From Candidatus Obscuribacter phosphatis (GTDB lineage Bacteria > Cyanobacteriota > Vampirovibrionia > Obscuribacterales > Obscuribacteraceae): DNA of 64,000 nt. Of this stretch, positions 46,811 through 56,423 are shown one piece after another. The DNA is taken from NCBI GenBank assembly GCA_001899315.1, contig MOYA01000001.1, positions 1,588,599-1,652,598 on the forward strand, written 5' to 3'. Position 1 is the stretch's first letter. The number at the start of each line of letters is the position of its first letter. The notes beneath the pieces were generated by a model. It was not told the origin of the DNA, did not search any database, and saw nothing but the letters and a program-made list of their open reading frames with translations. A program made the position numbers and the translations under genes.

Positions 46811-48256
46811 CTACTTTTGAATAAGCTCAGCCCATTCAGTGTGCATAAAGCCGGCTTGTGGTTTATCGACTCTCTCGTAGGTATGAGCCCCAAAGAAATC
46901 TCTTTGCGCTTGAGTGAGATTTTGAGGCAAGTTCTGCGACCTGTAAGAATCGAAATAAGAGAGTGACGATGCCATAGCCGGCATGGGCACACCATGATCA
47001 ATGGCCGCTTTTACCACTTCACGCATACTCATATGACACTGCACCATAAATGGTGCAAAGTCTTCATCGACCAACAAGTTAGGCAGATCGTTGTTTCGAT
47101 CAAAGGCTCTTCTGATGCGCTCTAAAAGCTGGGCGCGAATGATACAGCCGCCGCGCCAAATGCGAGCGGTCTCAGAGAGATTTACACCCCAGCCGTATTT
47201 ATCAGAACCTGCTTTGATAAGCGACATACCTTGGGCATAGCTGCACACTTTGGCGGCATACAAAGCCTTTTCCAGATGATCGATAAGAGGATGAGAAGTA
47301 TCGCCTTTGCTCTGACCGAGATCTTGTGAGACTGCAGCGAAAACCCTGGCGGCATCCATACGCTCATTTTTCATGGAAGAAAGAACACGGGCGGTAAGAG
47401 CAGCATCGATGGTCGGTACAGGCACGCCAAGTTCCAAGGCCGCTTCAGAAGTCCACTTGCCAGTACCTTTTTGACCAGCCTTATCTAAAATAAGGTCAAC
47501 TAGGGGCTTTCCTGTCTCAGGGTCTTTGGCAGTCAAAATCTTTGCCGTGATCTCAATCAGGAAGGAATTCAAAATTCCTTCATTCCACTTGGAAAAGATA
47601 TCAGCAATTTGTGTGGCAGAGAGATTCAAGGTCTTCCGCATAAAGTCATAAACTTCAGCGATTAGCTGCATGTCACCATATTCGATACCATTGTGCACCA
47701 TCTTGACAAAGTGGCCGGCACCGTCGCCGCCGAGATAAGTAACACAAGGGCTGCCTTCGACCTTGGCCGAAATGTCCTCCCATATGGCCCTAATCTCTTC
47801 GTAGGCTTCCTTATCGCCACCCGGCATTAAAGAAGGTCCCCAGAGCGCGCCTTCTTCGCCACCAGAAACACCAGAACCGATAAACTTCAAGCCCTCGGCT
47901 TTGAGAGCTTTCTCGCGGCGCTGCGTATCAATATAGTGAGAATTTCCGCCATCGATAATGATGTCGTCCTTCTCTAGATAGGGCTTCAATTTATCTATGG
48001 TCTGGTCTACAGCATCGCCGGCCTTGACCAATAAAATAATTCTTCTTGGTTTCTGCAGTGATTCGACAAAAGACTTTTCGTCGGGCGAACCAACAACTTT
48101 CTTACCCTTGCCGCGATTCTCAATAAAGTCTACTGTTTTGGCATGTGAGCGGTTGAAAACCGAGATCTGATAGCCGTGCCTCTCGATATTGAGAGCGAGG
48201 TTTTCACCCATTACTCCAAGACCGACAAGCCCTATGTCACTTTTCTTTTCTTGCAT
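46811..48256 (-). CDS. gnd: 6-phosphogluconate dehydrogenase (decarboxylating)
   Basis: 481 residues, typical of the long bacterial form. The cofactor motif GLGVMGENLALN, the GVSGGEEGALWGPSLMPGG signature and the KMVHNGIEYGDMQL active-site helix are intact. It oxidises 6-phosphogluconate to ribulose-5-phosphate, releasing CO2 and NADPH. It is the last pathway gene of the zwf-opcA-pgl-gnd operon, 12 bp after pgl. Confidence 0.97.
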   Translation of the reverse strand: MQEKKSDIGLVGLGVMGENLALNIERHGYQISVFNRSHAKTVDFIENRGKGKKVVGSPDEKSFVESLQKPRRIILLVKAGDAVDQTIDKLKPYLEKDDIIIDGGNSHYIDTQRREKALKAEGLKFIGSGVSGGEEGALWGPSLMPGGDKEAYEEIRAIWEDISAKVEGSPCVTYLGGDGAGHFVKMVHNGIEYGDMQLIAEVYDFMRKTLNLSATQIADIFSKWNEGILNSFLIEITAKILTAKDPETGKPLVDLILDKAGQKGTGKWTSEAALELGVPVPTIDAALTARVLSSMKNERMDAARVFAAVSQDLGQSKGDTSHPLIDHLEKALYAAKVCSYAQGMSLIKAGSDKYGWGVNLSETARIWRGGCIIRAQLLERIRRAFDRNNDLPNLLVDEDFAPFMVQCHMSMREVVKAAIDHGVPMPAMASSLSYFDSYRSQNLPQNLTQAQRDFFGAHTYERVDKPQAGFMHTEWAELIQK

Positions 48257-48268
48257 TCTCCAACGCTC

Positions 48269-49036
48269 CTATATCAGGCTTGATGCACAAGCTTCGTCAA
48301 GATACCACTCTACTGTGCCTTGCGGGCACATATCAATTACAGAAAGAGAGGGGAAATCCCCTTCCCTCTTCAAAACTTTTCCGACAATCTCAGTTTTCTT
48401 GCTGCCGCTGACCAAGAAGACGACTTTCTTACAGGCGGCAAACACCGGCATTGTCAAAGTCAAACGATGGGCGGCGAATTTTGGCACATAGTTCTCCACA
48501 CAAATTCGCTTACGCTCTTCTAAAGCCTCTGTACCGGGGAAAAGTGAGGCGGTATGTCCGTCTTCGCCAAGACCCATGAGAGCCAAATCAAACTCCGGCA
48601 TGGGCGCAGTTTCATCTTTCTCAAATTTGAAAAAACGCCTTATTGTTTGATCGTAAATGCGCGCCGATTCTTTAGGGTCGCTATCTTGCTTAATCGTCGG
48701 AAAAACGTTGGTGCTGGGGATATCAATGCGACTGAGCAAAGAGTCAGAGATCATCTTATAGTTGCTCTCACCGTCGTTATGACCGACACAACGCTCATCG
48801 CCTAGAAAAAGATAAGTACTAGCCCAAGGCATCTTTCCTTCAGGCAGTTGGGAAAGCCTTTGATACAAACCACGGGGAGTGCTACCGCCGGAAAGTAACA
48901 TGGTAAACAATCCATCTGTTTGGACTGCTTCGTTAGCCAAAGCGGCGATCCTCTCTGCAAGACAATCAAACAAGGCGCGCTCATCTGATGCCACATTCAA
49001 GACCTGACCGCCCAAATTAGCCTTACGCTCGCCCAA
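48269..49036 (-). CDS. pgl: 6-phosphogluconolactonase
   Basis: 255 residues from a TTG start with GGAGG upstream; no in-frame ATG fits the N-terminus. Family motifs are LSGGSTPRGLYQ, FLGDERCVGHNDGESNY and ALMGLGEDGHTASLFPG. It hydrolyses 6-phosphogluconolactone between the Zwf and Gnd steps. It lies 7 bp after opcA and 12 bp before gnd. Confidence 0.95.
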   Translation of the reverse strand: MGERKANLGGQVLNVASDERALFDCLAERIAALANEAVQTDGLFTMLLSGGSTPRGLYQRLSQLPEGKMPWASTYLFLGDERCVGHNDGESNYKMISDSLLSRIDIPSTNVFPTIKQDSDPKESARIYDQTIRRFFKFEKDETAPMPEFDLALMGLGEDGHTASLFPGTEALEERKRICVENYVPKFAAHRLTLTMPVFAACKKVVFLVSGSKKTEIVGKVLKREGDFPSLSVIDMCPQGTVEWYLDEACASSLI

Positions 49037-49043
49037 GTTCCAA

Positions 49044-50252
49044 TCAAGCCTCCGACTTTAGTATGTTCAATAGATAAGAAACTGTCTCGAGATAGATAGG
49101 GTCTTGTTCAATACAAGCTAGCGCATCGTCAACCAACTCAGAGCGTCCGCATTCGGTAGAACTATAGACTCCGGCGCGGCACTGTAGACGAGGCAATTCA
49201 ACAAACTCTTTGCGATCTTCATGCTTGACAGTGAGAGCGCCTTCTTGGAAGGTAACATGCAAATGCTCTTCAACCGAACAACAGCCAAGCTTATGAAAAG
49301 ACACCTGCATAGAGGCTAAACCTGCCACAGGCCCATCTGCCCGAATATTGACTGTGAAAGGTTCGTGCGCACCCATAAAAGCAAGGCGACAAGCACCGTC
49401 ATCCAGCCTAATTAGTTTGAGAAAACGAAGCTTGAGTCGGCTGCCGAGCCAAGCAACAAACAAGAGACTCTGAATAAAGCCGCCCTTGTCTCCGCAAACC
49501 AAATCTATGGTGTCAATAGCATTGAGACAATCGGTGCTCAATGAGACGTCTTTCTCATCAAAAGCAAAGGCAATAGCTTGCCGCCAAGGCTTTATCGCCA
49601 GCCAAGCCAGGTCGATAACATTGACGTTCTTAGCCTCTTCCAAGAGGAAAGAAAATCTTTCGAATGTTGCTTGGTCAAAAGTGGGCTGCGGTGAGCGAGA
49701 GTCGACTATCAGATAGTCAAAAGAGGGCAAGAAGGTCTTCAGCTCAGAAGGTTGGAAGTGCAATTGGGGAACATAGAGCCAGGAAGGCAAGTCGGCTATC
49801 ACCAGGGGCGATATCACCGAGCTAAGACTGGCTGGACAAAATTCACGGCCGGTATAGCTGACCGTAATCTGCTCGCAGCACATCTGTTTGTCTAGGCGGC
49901 CGGGTAGAAAATGACAGCGGGCTGATACCCAAGCCTCAATTAGGGCATTTTCTTCGCTTCTGCTCTCATCTGTTTTGACCAGGGCAAGAAGCGCCCGCAT
50001 CGGATGGGTCAAAGTAATATCTGCCAACAAATTATCAAAGTCGACACCGCTATCATCCAGGCTGGAATCAACCAGCAAGACAAAATTGAGGGCGCAAGCT
50101 TTGATTACATAGGCACCACCTTCTCCATTCTCGGTGCTCATTTTCCAGAGTTTAGAAAGCTCTCTTTCAATCTTCGCCACTTCAACAAGAGCCATCTGTC
50201 CCGATAGAAAAGAAAGAATTGAATTTGTATCCGTAACTTCGGTCTGAGCCAT
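49044..50252 (-). CDS. opcA: OpcA-like glucose-6-phosphate dehydrogenase assembly protein
   Basis: 402 residues. It has the OpcA pattern ARCHFLPGRLDKQMCCEQITVSY followed by VISPLVIADLPSWLYV, and it directly follows zwf as in cyanobacteria and actinobacteria. In cyanobacteria OpcA activates Zwf allosterically and is redox-controlled by thioredoxin via Cys residues. Here two adjacent Cys pairs are visible (MCCEQ near 124, GCCSV near 323), but I cannot tell whether they match the regulatory ones. It overlaps zwf by one base (TAATG), implying a fixed Zwf:OpcA ratio. Confidence 0.87.
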   Translation of the reverse strand: MAQTEVTDTNSILSFLSGQMALVEVAKIERELSKLWKMSTENGEGGAYVIKACALNFVLLVDSSLDDSGVDFDNLLADITLTHPMRALLALVKTDESRSEENALIEAWVSARCHFLPGRLDKQMCCEQITVSYTGREFCPASLSSVISPLVIADLPSWLYVPQLHFQPSELKTFLPSFDYLIVDSRSPQPTFDQATFERFSFLLEEAKNVNVIDLAWLAIKPWRQAIAFAFDEKDVSLSTDCLNAIDTIDLVCGDKGGFIQSLLFVAWLGSRLKLRFLKLIRLDDGACRLAFMGAHEPFTVNIRADGPVAGLASMQVSFHKLGCCSVEEHLHVTFQEGALTVKHEDRKEFVELPRLQCRAGVYSSTECGRSELVDDALACIEQDPIYLETVSYLLNILKSEA

Positions 50253-51841
50253 TACAGCCTTCTCCAGCTATGACCAGTGGCGGCAAGCAATTGATCCGAT
50301 TCCACCGGACCCCAACTACCGGCAGCATACTTAGGAATCTCAGGCGCATCTTGCCAGGCGTCGATGATGGGCTGAATATAAGACCAAGAAGCATCGACGA
50401 AGTCGGAACGAGCAAAGAGCGATGGGTCACCATGCAGACAATCTAGTATCAGTCTTTCATAGGCAGTCGGAGTACGGGTGCCGAAAGCAGTGCCATATTT
50501 GAAATCCATATTTAGCCAGCGCACAGTGGTGTGAGGACCAGGTTGCTTAGTGGCAAACTTGAGCGAAATGCCTTCATCAGGTTGAATCTGCATAACCAAA
50601 ACATTGCCTGGAATATGACGCATTTCCCCCGAAACTTGATCTTTGCTATCAAAGAGACGATGAGGTGGTTCTTTGAAAACAACCGCCACTTCAGTAATTG
50701 ACTTGGCAAGACGTTTGCCGGTGCGCACATAAATCGGCACTCCCGACCAGCGCCAGTTATCGACCGAAAGCTTGAGAGCGGCAAAAGTAGGTGTATTTGA
50801 TGTTTTCGACACAGAGGGCTCATCGCGATAGGCAGGCACCTGGCTGCCTAAAATAAAACCGTTGGCATACTGACCACGGACAACCTCACTAGCGAGACTC
50901 TCTTTGGTAAGCGGTCTCAAACTCTTCAAGACTTTATTCTTTTCGTCTCTGGTGCTTTCGGCATCCATAGAGATGGGCGGTTCCATCAATACAAGAGCCA
51001 TAAGTTGCATAAGATGATTCTGCATCATGTCTCTCAAGGCGCCGGCATCATCATAATAGGCACCGCGCCCTTCCACCCCGAGTGTCTCAGCATTGGTCAC
51101 TTGAATATGATCAACATGATTGCGATTCCAGAGTGGTTCAAAAATTGCGTTGGCAAAACGAAAGACCATTATGTTCTGCACAGTCTCTTTGCCCAAATAA
51201 TGATCGATGCGATAAATCTGATGCTCTCTCATTACCTCATGAATCTGCTCGTCCAGATAGCGAGAAGAAACCAAATCGTGACCAAAAGGTTTTTCAATCA
51301 CCACACGCGGATAGGTGGTTTCATTGGCTTTCGTCTTTACAACCAGACCACTTGCAGAGAGTCCTTTGATAATGGGCAGATAAAGACTCGGTGAAGTAGA
51401 AAGATAGAAAACATGCCGCCCACCGGTACCATGCTTTTCATCAAGTTCGGACAAGGTCTTCTTGATTTCTTGAAAGCCCTCATCTTTACTGGAATCAGCA
51501 GGCTGATAGTAAATTGATTGGGCGAAGCGTCCCCAAGATTCTTCAGTAAAAGACAGGTCTGGAGCGAACTTAATTAGCGACTCTTTCATTGCCGCCCTGA
51601 ATTCATCATGGCTGAAGACTGTGCGCGAAGTGCCCAAAAGCACAAAGCTGGCAGGCAGCAAGCCCTGCAAAAACAGTGCATAGACGGCTGGAATGAGCTT
51701 GCGCTTGGTCAGGTCGCCATTGGCGCCAAAAATGACAAAGGACAGGGGTTCAACCTGTTTCTCCGGTTCTAAACCGGCCAATAAAGGATTATCCAGAGCT
51801 GCCGATATCGTGGCCATAGGTGAAGCCATCTCCTCAGTCAT
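50252..51841 (-). CDS. zwf: Glucose-6-phosphate dehydrogenase
   Basis: Roughly 520-530 residues depending on start. The cofactor motif IFGANGDLTKRKLIPA, the active-site RIDHYLGKE and the C-terminal IQPDEGISL are intact. It makes 6-phosphogluconolactone and NADPH. The start is uncertain: TTG at 51874, ATG at 51841 (used here) and ATG at 51817. The last is preceded by GAGGAG at a 12-bp spacing and aligns best with cyanobacterial Zwf N-termini. It is the first gene of the zwf-opcA-pgl-gnd operon. A possible promoter upstream is TTGGCA-17-GACAAT. Confidence 0.95.
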   Translation of the reverse strand: MTEEMASPMATISAALDNPLLAGLEPEKQVEPLSFVIFGANGDLTKRKLIPAVYALFLQGLLPASFVLLGTSRTVFSHDEFRAAMKESLIKFAPDLSFTEESWGRFAQSIYYQPADSSKDEGFQEIKKTLSELDEKHGTGGRHVFYLSTSPSLYLPIIKGLSASGLVVKTKANETTYPRVVIEKPFGHDLVSSRYLDEQIHEVMREHQIYRIDHYLGKETVQNIMVFRFANAIFEPLWNRNHVDHIQVTNAETLGVEGRGAYYDDAGALRDMMQNHLMQLMALVLMEPPISMDAESTRDEKNKVLKSLRPLTKESLASEVVRGQYANGFILGSQVPAYRDEPSVSKTSNTPTFAALKLSVDNWRWSGVPIYVRTGKRLAKSITEVAVVFKEPPHRLFDSKDQVSGEMRHIPGNVLVMQIQPDEGISLKFATKQPGPHTTVRWLNMDFKYGTAFGTRTPTAYERLILDCLHGDPSLFARSDFVDASWSYIQPIIDAWQDAPEIPKYAAGSWGPVESDQLLAATGHSWRRL

Positions 51842-51989
51842 GGTTATGTAAGGCGTGATTTTAGCACCTATCAATTGTCAAACTGTTTATGAAGCCTGCC
51901 AAGCTTTCCCTATCTGCCCCAAAATGAAAGTAGGTGAAAAGCAAAAAACCAGAGAACTAAAGTAGTAAAACCTCTGCAATTGGGAAATC

Positions 51990-53426
51990 ATGTCTGTTAT
52001 CTATGATGTACATTCAGGGCTAGAAAGTGGGAGTGGCAAGATTCTCCAAATCAGCTCACTTGCCTCTCTGCAGAAAGTCCTGGCTAACCAAACTCCGCAA
52101 AACTCTCATTTTATTGCCCATGGCGCCAGGCATGCCATGGGCGGTCAGCAGTTCATTGATGGCGGCACCATGCTTGATCTGCGTCATCTAAATAGAATGC
52201 TTTCTCTAGATTGCCGCGCCGGCACCGCTAAGTTTGAAAGTGGTGCCACCTTTAAAGACGTAATCGAGAAGCTCATTGATCATCAAAACAAGAAAGGCAG
52301 CGAAGCCGATAAACAATGGACAATTAGACAAAAGCCCACCGGAGTCGACAGTGTTACTCTGGGCGGTGCGGTTTCTTCCAATATTCATGGTAGAGGGCTG
52401 AAGATGTCTCCCTTTGCCGATGATGTCGAAGCAATTGAGTTACTGACACCGCAAGGAGAGCTTGTCAATTTAGAGAGAGCAAGCGCCGACGATAACAAGC
52501 TATTCAGGCACGTGCTGGGAGGCTTTGGACTCTTCGGAGTGATTACATCGGTGACTTTGCGCCTAAAGAGAAGACATACTGTGCAAAGAGAGGTCAGCCT
52601 TTGCCGCAGCGAAGATCTTAACGGACTTTTGGAAAAGCGCATTGCCGGCGGTGCAGAGTACGGTGATTTTCAGTTTGCCATTGATAGCAAAAGCGACGAT
52701 TTTCTCTCACTTGGCATATTGTCCACCTATAAGCCGGTGCCGGTGCCAGAAGCCCAAGTTAGAGAGTTGCAAGGTAAACAGTCGTCTCTTTCACCTGAGA
52801 ACTGGCGAGAACTTATCTATTTGGCGCATACAGATAAGAGAAAAGCTTTCAAACTGTATAGCGATCATTATTTGCGCACAAATGGCCAGTTATATCTCAC
52901 CGACGCCATGCAGCTGAGCACCTATTTTGAGAACTATCACCGCGACATGAAGCAGGAGCATTTGAGACATGGTTCTGAAATCATCACCGAACTCTATGTA
53001 CCAATGCCCTATTTGCCCTATTTCCTAAGAAAAGCAGCCACTATTTTGAGAACTAGAATGGCTGACCTTATTTATGGAACAGTTCGCTTAATTGAAAAAG
53101 ACAGCATCAGTGCCTTACCTTGGGCACGGGAGCAAAGAGCCTGCATCGTTTTTAACCTGCATGTCGATCAAGCGACTTTAGGCAACACACAAGAAACACT
53201 GAGAGAACTGATTGATCTGGCTCTCGCTCTGGCAGGCAGCTTTTATTTGACTTACCATCGCTATTTCAGAGAAGATCAAATCAGACATGCCTATCCTGAG
53301 ATAGAGGACTTCCTGGCTTACAAATGTGAGATTGATCCGCAATGGCGAATAAGGAACAACTGGCTTTTAGATCTTGAGCGAAAGCTCAATTTAAAGATGG
53401 TATCTCATCATCAAACTGCACGTTGA
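51990..53426 (+). CDS. FAD-binding oxidoreductase (FAD_binding_4 family)
   Basis: 478 residues. The N-terminal FAD domain (~20-220) has IAHGARHAMGGQ, an SVTLGGAVSSNIHGRG segment and LGGFGLFGVIT. It resembles sugar-alcohol or aldonolactone oxidases and is a distant cousin of the DprE1-like protein at 36487, but lacks that family's KDSR motif. The substrate is unknown. It is divergent from zwf and might feed sugar acids or lactones to central metabolism, which is speculation. Its 3' end overlaps the convergent gene at 53386 by 41 bp. Confidence 0.85.
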   Translation: MSVIYDVHSGLESGSGKILQISSLASLQKVLANQTPQNSHFIAHGARHAMGGQQFIDGGTMLDLRHLNRMLSLDCRAGTAKFESGATFKDVIEKLIDHQNKKGSEADKQWTIRQKPTGVDSVTLGGAVSSNIHGRGLKMSPFADDVEAIELLTPQGELVNLERASADDNKLFRHVLGGFGLFGVITSVTLRLKRRHTVQREVSLCRSEDLNGLLEKRIAGGAEYGDFQFAIDSKSDDFLSLGILSTYKPVPVPEAQVRELQGKQSSLSPENWRELIYLAHTDKRKAFKLYSDHYLRTNGQLYLTDAMQLSTYFENYHRDMKQEHLRHGSEIITELYVPMPYLPYFLRKAATILRTRMADLIYGTVRLIEKDSISALPWAREQRACIVFNLHVDQATLGNTQETLRELIDLALALAGSFYLTYHRYFREDQIRHAYPEIEDFLAYKCEIDPQWRIRNNWLLDLERKLNLKMVSHHQTAR

Positions 53427-53982
53427 CCACTTCAATTCCTAGCCCAATCAAATAGTCAACCAGGTCATTTCTTCTTTCGCCTAGAGGCCAGAGCGGCACC
53501 TCGAGATGGCTATAGGCTGTATGAAAAATCATCGATGCCGAATCGGGGTAGGGATAGTATTCGCAATAGCGTACATCAGGCAGATAGACCATGACTCGCC
53601 CAATTTTACGTCTTTGCGAGCGCTTATCTCGGCTTTGCTGCTGCTTCTGCTTCTTGACTTGATCTGACGATTCTGGCGGTAAGCTGGATATCTCAAGAAT
53701 AAGTTCGGTTGGGGTAATTTCAAAGTTATAAAGGCGCTGCCCGTTTGAGAGCATACGCCAGGCAACAGTTAGAACAATGAAAAGAAAGGCCAAAGCTGAC
53801 GCTGAAAGGAGCAGAGCAAAAATGGCATTCTGAGCAAAGAGAAGAAATGACAGAGCCAAAGTGACGGCAATTTGCACTAAGGCTAAAGCAAGACCAACAA
53901 CTAAGGGCAGATTGCTGCTGCGCCCACCTTTGTTTCCGGCGGCACAGCTAAATTTAAGACCATTGTCGCCAAGCAAAAGCAT
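53386..53982 (-). CDS. Two-helix membrane protein of unknown function
   Basis: 198 residues. Two membrane helices (~26-48 and ~51-75) are followed by a soluble domain with a short Lys/Gln/Arg-rich stretch (KKQKQQQSRDKRSQRRK, ~111-127) and a final segment (VMVYLPDVRYCEYYPYPDSASMIF...). The layout resembles small PH-like membrane proteins, but no family is recognised. Its last 41 bp overlap the antisense 3' end of the FAD oxidoreductase gene. Confidence 0.65.
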   Translation of the reverse strand: MLLLGDNGLKFSCAAGNKGGRSSNLPLVVGLALALVQIAVTLALSFLLFAQNAIFALLLSASALAFLFIVLTVAWRMLSNGQRLYNFEITPTELILEISSLPPESSDQVKKQKQQQSRDKRSQRRKIGRVMVYLPDVRYCEYYPYPDSASMIFHTAYSHLEVPLWPLGERRNDLVDYLIGLGIEVVNVQFDDEIPSLN

Positions 53983-54045
53983 CGCTTACACCCAAAGATG
54001 CCAATAGCTAAATTATGCCCGCTAAGGAAGGAAAAATTCCGGTTT

Positions 54046-55617
54046 CTAAGAACCAAAAATAGAACTAATGACAAAAAAAGTTCCACTATTCCACATACAA
54101 TGCGCAACCATCGAAGGAATGAGTGAACGAGTGCGTTCAAAAACAAAGGCGAAAACAAAGCCTAGTACAAAAAGCTGAATAAATGCCCCCTGATCAAGAT
54201 GGATACCGGCAAAAACAGCCGCAGAAATAATCATAGATAGGAAAGCAGAAAGTTTGGTTCTTAACGATGTATAGAGAAAACCTCGGAACAAGGTCTCTTC
54301 GCAGAGAGCCGGCAATACACCCAAAGCAATTACGAACAAAACGGAAGTGAAGGCGTCGCCGTTGCGCGCTGCTTCCATTACTACAGCCAAAATAGGATTA
54401 GAAGATCCATTCGAGTTTAAGTAGCCTTTGGCCAGTGCCGAACCAACCAGAACCAAGGGCAGACAGGCGCACCAGGTGAGGACTCCCGCCAAAACAAGGC
54501 CAAACCAGCCCCGGCGCGGTGTCTTAAATTTCAACTTAACAGCATCGACAAACTTAATGCCTGTTCCGCGCAAGCAAAGCAACCAGACCAAAAGCAAAGA
54601 AGGCACATTATTCATCAAATAAATCACCATGGTAATCAAGGCGATTGTGTTTGAGTTCATGCCCAAACCCTTGAGGGGGCGAGCAACATTTACTATTACC
54701 GGCGAAATCATACATTCAAGGGCAAGCCAGAATACAAAAACGGCAAAGACCTTCTCAAAGCCGTAATTGATTGGCGCCTTAATCTCTTCAAGAGCTGGTC
54801 CTTGGCTGATATTGCGTGGAATGAGGAAAAGCTGAACGATAAGGACGACTAGACCAACCAAGCCACAAACAAGAGCGGTAAAGAAAGTGAGCAAAATCTT
54901 CTGCACAAAAGAAGAAGCAGCCTGGTTGTAGCGATTCAAGGCTTTGTCGGCTTCGGCTTTCATACCGGCAACGCGGTAAAGCTCAACCCGGGTGACGTCC
55001 CTAAACCAGCCGGCTGGAACCTTGCCTTCCACAAACTGAGCGTAGGTTTCCACTTCGGACTTATTGAGCGAGCGCTTCAGATACAGTTTATCGATTAGTT
55101 CAGAGCCGAGGATAGCCAGTTCAGGTTTTTCAACCTTGGCAAGCTTGATGCGATTGACCAACTCCTTCACTTCGGCGACTGAGCCTTTTCCGCCTACCTC
55201 TCCTAGTAGAACAGCCTTTTTCAGACAAAGCATGAAAGACTTACTGTCTTTGTCGGCGGCTAGGGACATTGCCTTGCGGGCTTGCTCCTTAATGCGGTCA
55301 GCCTCTTCGCTAAACTTGCCGGTAACCTCAGCGCTGCCGGGCATGTCGTCAAAAGTGCCGGAAAGCGACTTAATGGCACTGTAAAGGCGCATACAAAACT
55401 CAACCTGGGCTAAATCCATAGTTGAGCCGGAACGGTCCTGGCTTTCACGCTTAATCAGTGTTTGACCGAGCACAACCACCACAAGGGTTGTAGCGGCTGC
55501 CAATAGAGAGCGGAATGTAATAACCTTGAAGTCCGTCTCCCTGGCAAAGAAGGCGACACAAGCAAGTAAAACAACCAATACTTGCAGAGCTTGACTGATA
55601 TTATCAACGCTAAACAC
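54046..55617 (-). CDS. CPBP-family intramembrane protease
   Basis: 523 residues from a GTG start. Two N-terminal hydrophobic segments, a charged helical region (~90-210) and a set of membrane helices (~240-515) are seen. The CPBP (Abi/Rce1-like) motifs lie near the C-terminus: CEETLFRGFLY (Glu-Glu pair), AGIHLD and the closing MVAHCMWNS. Such proteins are predicted glutamic-type proteases or act in bacteriocin immunity; the substrate is unknown. The ~200-residue soluble insert near the N-terminus is not part of the minimal CPBP fold. Confidence 0.82.
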   Translation of the reverse strand: MFSVDNISQALQVLVVLLACVAFFARETDFKVITFRSLLAAATTLVVVVLGQTLIKRESQDRSGSTMDLAQVEFCMRLYSAIKSLSGTFDDMPGSAEVTGKFSEEADRIKEQARKAMSLAADKDSKSFMLCLKKAVLLGEVGGKGSVAEVKELVNRIKLAKVEKPELAILGSELIDKLYLKRSLNKSEVETYAQFVEGKVPAGWFRDVTRVELYRVAGMKAEADKALNRYNQAASSFVQKILLTFFTALVCGLVGLVVLIVQLFLIPRNISQGPALEEIKAPINYGFEKVFAVFVFWLALECMISPVIVNVARPLKGLGMNSNTIALITMVIYLMNNVPSLLLVWLLCLRGTGIKFVDAVKLKFKTPRRGWFGLVLAGVLTWCACLPLVLVGSALAKGYLNSNGSSNPILAVVMEAARNGDAFTSVLFVIALGVLPALCEETLFRGFLYTSLRTKLSAFLSMIISAAVFAGIHLDQGAFIQLFVLGFVFAFVFERTRSLIPSMVAHCMWNSGTFFVISSIFGS

Positions 55618-55674
55618 AACTACAGAATAGCAAAATTGCCGGCTCTTAGTTGCATTCTTATATAAGTTCGCCGG

Positions 55675-56001
55675 TTATTCGCCCGAGCTGGTGGCATCGA
55701 CACCACCGGTAAAGAAGGTATTGCCGTATTCGCCCAGTTGCCCGAAACCGCTGAATTCGCCATACTCACCAAAGCCTTCCAAACCGCCGAAAGCCGTGCC
55801 GGTATCGTGCAGGAAGTCTTTGTCATTACCGGGAAAGAGAGCTGGGTCTCCTTGCGGCACCTGGTCGGCATAATAGCCCCAAGGAAAGCCATTCATTAGA
55901 TTTCGACGCATCATAAAACGGGGTTTGGCAACAAAACCCAAGCCCAGAATAACAACCACCACAAAGGCAAACTCTGTTAAGGCTATATTCCAGAAGTTCA
56001 T
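55675..56001 (-). CDS. Small single-helix membrane protein with Gly/aromatic tail
   Basis: 108 residues. One N-terminal membrane helix (~4-25, IALTEFAFVVVVILGLGFVA) is followed by RRNLMNGFPWGYYADQVPQGDPALFPGN. The tail is rich in Gly, Phe and Tyr (FGEYGEFSGFGQLGEYG). AGGACGAAG lies directly before the ATG. Its layout recalls small envelope or secretion-accessory proteins. No family is recognised. Confidence 0.6.
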   Translation of the reverse strand: MNFWNIALTEFAFVVVVILGLGFVAKPRFMMRRNLMNGFPWGYYADQVPQGDPALFPGNDKDFLHDTGTAFGGLEGFGEYGEFSGFGQLGEYGNTFFTGGVDATSSGE

Positions 56002-56202
56002 CTTCGTCCTACTCCGAACACTCGGTTCTCAAACCTGTTCATCAAACTCGCTTGAATTTTACTGAAAAACTCGTTTTCTTAAAAATCCAGAAGCCAGATG
56101 CCCCAAATTCCGGGGCGACCCTCATATTATGAGAAATCGGACCCCGGTACAAGGGGAAAGATTAAAGACGATGGGAGAAATACTACTGAGACTGGCTAAC
56201 TA

Positions 56203-56409
56203 TTACTCACTATCGGTGAGAATAGCCATTTTTTGATTACCGACCTGACTGACCTGCATTCTAGGTCCCTGATTACGCTTAAAACCGTCGATATAACGAC
56301 GCAGCGCTTCTCTTATCAGATCGGAACGTGTGCGATGTTCAACTGAAGCAACAAAGTCGATTTGCTCAAGTAAACCAGGGGGTAGAGCAACTAGTACTTT
56401 CTTAGGCAT
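56203..56409 (-). CDS. Ribbon-helix-helix (CopG-type) DNA-binding protein
   Basis: 68 residues from the ATG at 56407-56409, supported by AGGAAC six bases upstream; a longer TTG start is less likely. Residues 1-45 form a ribbon-helix-helix: strand KKVLVALP, then helices LLEQIDFVASVEHRT and SDLIREALRRYIDGF. It binds DNA as a dimer. No toxin gene is adjacent, so it looks like a free-standing regulator rather than an antitoxin, although a short partner could have been missed. A 7-bp inverted repeat just upstream (56424-56455) is a candidate self-operator. Confidence 0.85.
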   Translation of the reverse strand: MPKKVLVALPPGLLEQIDFVASVEHRTRSDLIREALRRYIDGFKRNQGPRMQVSQVGNQKMAILTDSE

Positions 56410-56423
56410 GCAAGTTCCTTTTT

